The notes below the pieces were generated by a model, which did not search any database, was not told the origin of the DNA, and saw nothing but the letters and a program-made list of their open reading frames with translations. Of a stretch of DNA of 64,000 nt, positions 55,820 to 64,000 are shown piece after piece. A program made the translations under genes and the position numbers. Source of the stretch: Malus domestica (lineage: Eukaryota; Streptophyta; Magnoliopsida; Rosales; Rosaceae); contig NC_091677.1 in the NCBI RefSeq assembly GCF_042453785.1, forward strand, positions 27,219,501-27,283,500. Direction: 5' to 3'. Within the stretch, counting starts at the first letter, position 1. Each line of letters begins with the position of its first letter.

Positions 55820-58388
55820 ATGTTTCGCGCCAGAGAAATCTTGGTCCGGCTCCCTAAACGTTTAAAACCCACAACAATCTTACAACCAAGGAGAACATTT
55901 TGCTCCAAATCCGCTAAAAATGCCAACAATACTAACGCCGAGGAGACGAGTGTGAGTTCGTACCAGGAGCAGTATAAGCAGCTGGAGAAGCTCGACTTCA
56001 TGACCGCCACCAAAATGCTCTTCACTGCTCCGCCTTCGAAAAAGAAATTTGGGTATTGTTTTGCTTCGAATTTTCTGCAACATAGTGTTGATTTCTTGTT
56101 CTTTTGATTGTTCTGTACGTTGGTATTGCTTTTGCCGTGATTGGAACTTGTGGGTCGTTTTCGGTTCTGTTTGGCATTTCGTCGAACTGCTTGTGTGCAT
56201 GTAGGAAGATAATTTACATAGCTGGGATAGTGGAGGGTTTGTTGAAATTAGAAGGAGCCAGGTGGGTGTTTTAAGGTTTAAATTGATTGAATGTGGGCAA
56301 ATGTTGTGTGAAAAATTGAATTTGGACCCAGCTGCTAAAGCACTAAGCTAATTCTGGTCTCGTATTATTTCAAATTGTTGAAGGATAAGAAAATGTACAA
56401 GAAATGTTGGTGTATGGGTAAAATGTTAAGAGGGTATGTATTTTGGTCGAGTCCAAGTAAATCATTTGTATTTTCGGGTCCGTATTTGTTAAAATTTTCC
56501 TATTGAGTTAAAAGAAAAACAGAAGTTCAATGCTTATGTCCTTGGTAATGGAACAAACGAAGGATGTATTAGTACCCTGAAAGGGATTCTATATATTCTC
56601 ACCATTTTGCAGCAAACCCTTTTTTCTTTTTTCCATTTGCGTAGGTTAGTTTGCCTTGATTTGTGTCTGTGCGGTGTAGATTACTTTCCAAAGAAGCTAT
56701 TAATGAAAGATATTTCTGTACTTTGAATATCCTACTGGTATCTTCCTTTCAGTACTGAGACATGTTTTTGGCCTCTCTTCTTTTCATGGTCAGGCTCGAT
56801 TTCCATTTGGTACAACTGTTCTTTTGTTGCATGCCTTCCTTGGGTACGTATCACTTTTCATATTTGGTTTCTGCTGTGGTTACACATCATTATCTGAATA
56901 CTTATTTCATGTAACAGCTGTGTATCTGGTGGCTCAGTATGCTCGCTATGAAATTAGAAGAATGGAAGCGGTAACTAAACATTTATGTTTTTTGCTTATC
57001 TTAAGCTTAAAATAGTGCATATGTAGTATAGTCTCTTGATTGGATTGTATGCCATTGTATGTTTTTATTGTGAATATCTCGTTTAAGAAAAAAACAAGAC
57101 AAACTTAGGAAACCAAAAACAACTAAGCAAGATAATTAACACCAAGAATTTATGTGGTCCAGGTATGTGCCTACGTCCACGGGGCATCAACAACAATAAA
57201 CTTTCACTATATCAATGATGAGTACAACGAATAATCTTGCCAAGCCTCTAGGATTAAGACTTGACGAAAAACCTGAAAGAACAAGAACAAGAAATACACC
57301 CTTTATCTCTTTTCATTTCTCTAGCAAACATTTTGCCTCTTCTATATTCTCTCACTCTAACTACTCGAGTGGTATACAACTTATTGTTTTGCTCTAGTTT
57401 TTTTTTGCTCCAATTCAAAACTAGCGCAATAGTCCTTTATATAGACATAATATAAGGATTACTGAATTTACAATTGGCAACCTGGACGCTCCTTATGTAT
57501 CTGTCGAAACAACCTTTGCAGAAAGAGGTCGTTCTGCATCTTTTACTGATACACTCATCTGGCTGGTTCACCACACACACACACGCACACACACACACTT
57601 GTATTTGTCTATTACCAACTTTATGCCAAAAGAAATGCACTATGGCCACACACATATAAATGCTAGCCGAATATTGGATCCTTAGAAGCTCATGGATGCA
57701 ACATTTTTCCTCCAACTTTTCCAAGTGAACATTCTAACTAATCATGTACAATCTGAACTCTTATACCAAACACCGGATTTTTTTTCTTTCCATCAATACA
57801 CAAGAAAGTTTCAACTCATTGATTAATTTCAAAGATGGAGCATTGCTTTTTAACACAGAAACATGATCATGTCAAGTTCGATAAGCACGTATTTGGAAAT
57901 AGAGCAAGATATACGAGTATCACTAAAATGCCTTGATTTGTCCAAAATCTCCATCTCAGGAACAGGAGATGAAAAAGAAGAAAGAAGAAGAAACGAAAGC
58001 AAAAGAAATAGAAGTAAATGCTACCGAAGAAAAAGAAGCAGGATCTGTTCCAGAGCTTTTGGAGGTAAAAGTGAGACTAGATAAACTTGAAGAAGCACTG
58101 AAGGAAATAGTGGTTGAATCGAAGAAGCAAACTGCCAGCGGGTTAACGAAAGATCAGGAAGTAGGTAGTGAGAAGAAAGATGGTGTAAAACAGGCAACTG
58201 ACACTAGTAGTTCAGACTCCAGCAAGCCTTCTGAGAAAGATCACCTTAGTAAACAGGATTCTGGAGAATCAAGACCGGCCCTCGGCAAAGAGAGAGTAAA
58301 TGGTCAGCACCCGGTTCGTAATGCTTCCTTGAAGGATCAGCTGGACAAAACCGAAGATGGAGGGGCTTCTCAAGATGCTAAAAGATGA
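55820..58388 (+). CDS. Predicted organelle membrane protein, unknown function
   Basis: Four exons (55820-56052, 56794-56843, 56918-56970, 57960-58388), GT-AG introns and matching phases give 254 residues. An in-frame ATG eight codons upstream (55796) is an alternative start. The N-terminus is rich in Arg, Thr and Ser and lacks acidic residues (FRAREILVRLPKRLKP, PRRTFCSKS), a likely mitochondrial or plastid targeting peptide. Residues about 80-102 form one membrane span (LVQLFFCCMPSLAVYLVAQY) followed by ARYEIRRMEA. The last exon is a Lys/Glu-rich coiled coil (EMKKKKEEETK, LDKLEEALKEIV) and then a hydrophilic Ser/Lys/Asp tail. I recall similar plant proteins but no established role. Exon structure and conserved-looking blocks support a real gene. 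Confidence 0.8.
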
Positions 58389-59100
58389 AGTCGTCGGTTA
58401 CTTATTGTCTACAGTTTTGGTTAGCTTAGCATAGGCAACAGGGAACGCGTCATTTGAACAGGTTAAGTTGATTTATAGGTGGGAGTACGTTGCGAATTCG
58501 ATGTTCTTTTCTTCATCTAACTTTCTTCTTGCAAAATGAAATAATACTTAATTGTAGAGCTTTTTTCCCAGAAATGATTAGTGGGAACATCTTGGAGACT
58601 AGACTTTCGTTGAACGATATGTTGCCTATGAATTGATGGTTATTTTCCAGTTTGCTGGTTACGATACAAGTTACACAGTTCTTGCTTGTGATCGCAGCAA
58701 AGGTGAAGGAGCAAATGAGAACTGAAATATCAGGCGGATTCCTATTGTTTGAAAGCAACCATCACTCCTCTGTAACTTGGTAAAAGTATTCATTTTTGTT
58801 TGATTCTTTCTCCGGCAATTTTACTTGTATAAAAAGTAAAAATACAAGGACAAATAAGAGCATCATCGATTAATCATGAAACAATTGTATATTTGTGATT
58901 AAAAAAAGGGATCCACACCTCTCTCCTCTTACACTCGTGTGTTTTATCTATGGCATTGGGTTGAATAGATCGAAGGAAAATTAATGGAAAAGGAAAATAA
59001 TAACCATACATTATCTTATTTAATCCAACGACATGCATAAATTTTTTCAATCTGACAGCTAAAAATAAAAAAGGAGCGTAACAAAAGAATCAATAAAACT
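58389..59100. other. 3' UTR and spacer
   Basis: The first few hundred bases are likely the 3' UTR of the preceding gene; a second, antisense frame at 58513-58758 has no domain. No other feature is seen. Confidence 0.4.
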
Positions 59101-59111
59101 TGACCGATTAT

Positions 59112-59253
59112 TGGGCTGGACTTTCATTAAGGAGGCCTTGCCAAGCCCTAGTCCTTACAACCCAAACTGGGCCCACCAACAGACGGGTCCTACCACCCTT
59201 TGATTTGTGACTTTGTCTTTTAACTCTGAAGCCCTTGGACCCTTAAACCCTAA
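59112..59253 (+). promoter_or_regulatory. Site II and telo-box motifs upstream of the MAM33-like gene
   Basis: TGGGCT at 59112-59117 and TGGGCCC at 59168-59174 are site II (TGGGCY) elements bound by TCP factors. AAACCCTAA at 59245-59253 is a telo-box. This pairing is typical of plant nuclear genes for mitochondrial and ribosomal proteins and fits the product encoded just downstream. Confidence 0.6.
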
Positions 59254-59273
59254 AACCCTCTGAAACTGCAGCA

Positions 59274-61069
59274 ATGTTCCGAGGAGTCTCTTCCATGGCG
59301 CGCCTAATCCGACCCCTGCGAAAATCCACTCCTTTTCCTTCTTCTTCCAGAATCCCAATTCAGCAAACACCCACTTTGCATTTCGCACAAGAAAAACAAG
59401 TCTCCCTCTTAAACCCTTCACTCCAACCACCGCAATTCCGGCGAACTTACATCTCCGAAATGCGCAAATCGGCCTTCGAAGGCAACATTCTCAGACTCCT
59501 CCGGAGGGAAATACAGTACGAGCTCGATCACTCTCCTGCCACTCAGGTACCTACATGATTCATCCACTCCGCTGTCTTTTGCTCTTAAAATTCCAAATTT
59601 TGACTTATGGGAAGAAGTGGGTTAGGCTTTGTTTGGTTGATGAGAATTCGAGGGAAGAGAAAGGATTTATTGGATTTCGAGAATTGGGTTGTTGGGTAAT
59701 TTAGTTTATGTGGCGTAGGATTGCAAAATTTCATCATCCTGGAAAATTAGCATTTCTCTGTTTCGGGGCTGATTGGTTACTTGTTAAGAAAAATGCCACG
59801 CTCCAAAAACACAAATGAAATCTTTCGAATAGGTTTCTGGATACCGAAAGGTGCAATGGAAGTCCATTCAGTTCAATTGGTTTTTTGGTAAATCCTTATG
59901 CAATATAATTGAAGTTTTTGTTAATTAAGACCGAGCCAAAAACAAGCTACTACATGAGCTAAAATTTTGGCTTGGTTGAATTGCAATCCGCAAGGCGAGA
60001 TAATAGATTGTATTCAAGATGTTGTTCCTTCCTGAGTTGAGTTTTCTCAGCCATCAATCATAGGATTAAGACCGGATCTACACATTCTTCCCTCCAAGGA
60101 CTCCGCTTAGATGCGACAGTCACTAAGTTTTGGTCGATGGTTAGCTTTTGTAATCACTAATCACAAGTTAAAGCACTCTTAAATAATATCTAGAAAATTC
60201 CCTTTAATTATTTGGGAGTCATTTTTTTTTTGGGGATTTTAATGACGAGTTTTTTCTGTTTTTCAGCCAGTTACAAAATTTAAGTCGTTTACCGTTAACG
60301 ACCAGCCTGGTGAGCAATGGATAACCTTGAAGAGAAAGTTTGGAGAGAAAGAAGACATTAAGATCGAAGCCACGATGTTTGATGGATCTGTTCCTATTCC
60401 GAATTCCAAAGGTGGTGCTGGCCTTGGAAAAGATGTGCAGCTTCACATTACAATGATTGTTAATATCTCCAAGAAGGAAGGCGGCAATGTGTTTGAGATT
60501 ATGTGTTCAGCTTGGCCAGATACTATAGAGATCAACAAGCTTTTTGTCCGAAAACCTGAGAAGATGCCAGCTCAGCCTTATGCGGGTCCTGAGTTCAAGT
60601 ATGATATTCTATTTAATCTCCTTTTTATATATTACTATATGAAGAACTTTAGTAACATAAAAGGAGTTAAAGGTTGAGGAAAATTCTTGATTTTTCTGAA
60701 TTTTGTAGAACTCTTTTGTGTCTTCCCCCTTCTCCTGTCTTTTGTTGTTGTTTGTGGTTGTGATTCTTTTTCCTTTTGTGTATTGATTTTCTATATTTAT
60801 AGAGTATAGAGTCTGAAAGCTGATTTGTACTTCGGTCTCATAATATTTTCTTCTGCTCTCTAAATGTTACTGTTTATTTGTTTTTGTGGTTTGTGTACAG
60901 GGAACTTGATGATGAGTTGCAAGACTCACTTTATGAATTCTTGGAAGCAAGGAGTATAAACGATGATCTTGCTATTTTCTTGCACGAATACATGAAGAAC
61001 AAAGATAAAACTGAGTTCATTAGATGGATGGGGACTGTGAAATCATTTATTGAAAAGAAAGTAGAGTGA
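59274..61069 (+). CDS. MAM33/p32-type mitochondrial glycoprotein family protein
   Basis: Three exons (59274-59546, 60267-60598, 60901-61069) with GT-AG introns give 257 residues. The first ~60 residues are an Arg/Ser/Pro-rich mitochondrial presequence (FRGVSSMARLIRPLRKST). MAM33 core follows: RKSAFEGNILRLLRREIQYE, FTVNDQPGEQWITLKRKFG, then HITMIVNISKK and FEIMCSAWPDTIEI. The C-terminal helices are ELDDELQDSLYEFLEARSIN and LHEYMKNKDKTEFIRWM. p32/MAM33 proteins form acidic doughnut-shaped trimers in the matrix and support oxidative phosphorylation or mitochondrial translation. The length is usual and I see no defect. Confidence 0.93.
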
Positions 61070-63130
61070 TTGTGCAGCATTTTGGATGACCTTGATTTAT
61101 CAATCCTGTTTGCATTGAGTAATGAAATTGGCATGATTATGCAAGTGGAGCTTCCTCTTATGTTTTTAAATCTTTCTTTGTTGTTTTAACTTTCCATCAG
61201 AGAAAAAATTATGAAATATTGTAGCTATTAATCTTGAATGCTTTAGACAAGTTATGCATTATGTCATCCAAAATAGTAGAATAGCCCTCTAGTGGTGGCA
61301 TATGCCATCTGTTTAGGTTCTAAAATTTGTTAAAACTGTCTTCTTTTTCTATTTCATCTCAATCAACACCAAGATCCATGCCCTAACATCTATAAAACCT
61401 TACTTGTGGGACCCTTTATTTACCATGGTTTCTCAGTCCTACCATGTTTTGGGTAGATCTTCTCAACATAACTAGTAGGGTTTAGGGTTTTCGTTATGGG
61501 ACTTTGCAGCAGTGTTCATATCCCGTGGGAGATTTATGCTATTTTAATAATTTCTGCCTCAGCTAGATTAGCTGCTTGCAGCATTATGACACTACTTGCT
61601 GCCGGTTATGCATTGAGACTAATTGGTTAAAGTATGCATGCCATATGTTCATGGTACAATGAAATATGATCATGTGATGATTATTATGCTAGAGAAGGAA
61701 GCCATTTTGAATTAACTAGCAAAAAGTGTATATTTTGCTCATATGGCTCGTGCAATGGCAGATTTTGCTATTTTCTTTGATCATGCAGGGGAGTTCACCT
61801 TGGTTGAAATATAATTTCCTTAATGAAGTGGAAAGTATGCATTTTCTTCCGTGTTACGTTCTATGTCTGCTTCGGTCATTATATTTATCCACTTGATCAC
61901 TTAACAGATTACAAGACTTTTGCTCTAGCTTCTTTCCTACTAGCTTTCGTCATCTTTTGGTCCTTAGACACAAATTTCATGTTGCAAATGTGCTTCTGCT
62001 ACATAGAATAACAATTATTCAATTTTTCTGTAGCTCCATAAATCTGAACATTCACTTTGAGATAAGTACAATCTTGGAAAGTGGGAACGAGCTGTTGCAG
62101 GTTGCAATCAGGTTTAAGACTATTGATGGTGTGTAGATGAATTATGCTCCTGGATCATGCTGCTTGCTGATGTTGTGGCCAGAATTCCCTTCTCATAGAA
62201 CGTCTGCATTCACTTTTCCCAGTCATGCTAACGAGTATCAATGTAACGTCTGCATCACTTCCCTTTTCTGTTTTGAGTATTAACCATATATTCTCCTTTG
62301 CTGCAGGATTGCGTCAGCAACTGAAACTCACAGAGTAATGTTTGTTTCTAGCTTCATAGTCTGAACTAAATTGAAATCAAGTGGAAAGTATCGATGTCTT
62401 GGTATGTTAATATCTCGAACTGATGGTCCTGGCTTTGTGAAAGATGCTCTATAGTACTATCTACTCTTGGTGAACTTCACATTCCACTACAATATGCTTT
62501 ACCATTGATAGACAGACATGCCAACGGTGTGGTGTATATTGGTCAAACCCTGGATAAGATGAAAGTCTTATCCTCTTTAGATTTGAGCAATATGCATCAG
62601 TTCCAAATCTGATGTCATGTTATTTTCGTTATCTTTGCTGGTCTGCATCATACTTTCTCACCTCTAACTCCTGAATTGGGTTGGACTATAATTCGTTCGA
62701 TCTTGTGAATAGTAGTCATATGTTTTTGACCAGAATGACGGTGCTACTGATTACGACACTTCTAGGCAGGAGCACCGTAGGAAATGAGAATGGTTGTGTC
62801 GTGGTCCACGAGTATCATACTCGTCTTTCCAATTTTGATGTCCCTTGCTAGCTTCGTCCGTAGATTTTTGATTTCCCCTCTTATTCCTTGCAAAGTTTGT
62901 TGATCTTAATTTCAAACATCATTTTTGAGGTTTGATTTTCAAAGATTGGTTGTACATAGATGACCATCAAATTGAGATAAAAAGTCAATTCAAAAGTAAA
63001 GTTGTATTTGTTTGAGCCATTTTTATAGAGAAACTGTGTCATTTAGAAGAGTTTAAACATTGTTGAGAAAAAACAATCGATTCAAAGACAAAATTGTTGA
63101 GATAAATGGTCCATATGAGTCTCTCTTTAA
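61070..63130. other. 3' UTR of the MAM33-like gene and intergenic DNA
   Basis: About 200 bp after the stop are probably 3' UTR. The rest shows no gene, repeat array or RNA gene that I can support; the frames at 61823-62011 and 63039-63281 are short and featureless. Confidence 0.45.
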
Positions 63131-63347
63131 GGGCTAATTTGGAGTTGTTATGCGGTAAAAAAAAAACGTTGTTTTCAAGAGCATGAGTAGAGCTGCTTCT
63201 GCTTTCTACTGTTTTAGACCCATGATTTTGATAAAAAATAAAAAATAAATAAACTCTTTTTTTTTCATTTACCAAACACAATTTTAGCTCAAGCTTTTTT
63301 AAAATACTTCTTTAAAAAAAAAAAATTCAACAATGTCAAACCAACCC
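63131..63347. mobile_element. PIF/Harbinger-like MITE, 217 bp
   Basis: TAA flanks both sides (63128-63130 and 63348-63350). Ends GGGCTAATTTGGAGTTGTT and, reverse complemented, GGGTTGGTTTGACATTGTT are inverted with a few mismatches. The interior is AT-rich and non-coding. Confidence 0.65.
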
Positions 63348-63350
63348 TAA

Positions 63351-64000
63351 GTTTACCATGTAGACTCGGAAATCATAGGTGATTACAAATCTAGGCTTAG
63401 TCAAATTGAGTAAAACAATGTGCTCATTCTTCTACACTCAAGTTCGAATTCCCCTCCCAATGGTTTAGATGAAACTTTTGACAAATAAAAAATATTTGAC
63501 TAACCGGCACCGGGCAGGCGTTAGCTCCCATACATGGTCTTACAACAATTACATTTGTTGTAGAATTATTTTGTAAACAAATTGCAGTGAGAGCACAATT
63601 TTCAAATTTGGTGAACTCTCAAAACCCAAGTAATTTCAAGAAAGCGATATAAATAGAAATATGTGCGTAATTCTTTCTTAAGCGTGCAATTAAACTTTGA
63701 TTGATGATGGTTTAGTAATCTCCCTCTCTCCCTTCATTGAATGGGACAAACTTAAACCTCCACTAATCAAGTCTTAAACAATATTCAAATCTTACAACGA
63801 CAAGTAATCTCTTCCTTAATTATTATAAGATCCTAATGGAGAAAGACTTGTTCTTGGTTTAATTTTTCACCTAATCTCATTATCTCAGCAACTTGAAAGC
63901 TCCACGTTCACATGCTGCCTCTTTTTCCAACGGGTGTTTGTTTAAGTGTTTCTTAGTTTGGAGGCAAACTGAAAGCTTTTCAATATTTTAATGTCAAAAT
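63351..64000. other. Intergenic DNA at the window end
   Basis: AT-rich sequence with no gene, repeat or RNA feature that I can support. Confidence 0.4.

Overview
The window is plant nuclear DNA. Genes have GT-AG introns and are separated by dense, AT-rich layers of Copia, Gypsy, TRIM, Cassandra, CACTA, hAT and PIF/Harbinger-like elements. Gene content (an ERF003-type AP2 factor, a DeSI/PPPDE protease, a DCN1-like protein, a MAM33-type mitochondrial protein) and the style of the MITEs suggest a woody eudicot. My guess is a Rosaceae such as apple or pear, but that is inference, not a database result.

Layout. 1-2508: the 5' part of a minus-strand Copia element whose gag-protease-integrase frame stays open to the window edge. 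2509-7854: non-coding DNA with two diverged ~650 bp direct repeats. 7855-11353: a small LTR element with no gag-pol that carries fragments of at least three host genes (dynamin-related GTPase, ABC1-family kinase, C2-domain protein). 12575-13030: a decayed TRIM. 13188-13422: a MITE just downstream of an ERF003-like gene (13561-14364, minus). 18413-21562: an internally deleted Copia with its target duplication, itself split by a hAT element. 21750-26917: a hAT element carrying a cytochrome P450 fragment, part of which was duplicated in tandem; one copy then received a PIF-like MITE, while the other keeps the empty site. 30072-33848: DCN1-like gene, nine coding exons. 36197-37728: DeSI-like protease gene (minus), three exons. 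41438-54498: a three-level nest in which a Cassandra solo LTR holds a CACTA element, which holds a 9.3 kb Gypsy element; target duplications survive at all three levels. 55820-58388: gene for a small predicted organelle membrane protein. 59274-61069: MAM33/p32-type mitochondrial gene with site II and telo-box motifs upstream. 61070-64000: no gene seen, one MITE.

The cellular genes form no operon or cluster and look like unrelated housekeeping or regulatory loci. The main interest lies in the transposable elements: two independent gene-fragment-carrying elements, an ordered nest of insertions, and a Gypsy element with nearly identical LTRs but a ruined coding interior, which implies that proteins supplied by other elements moved it.
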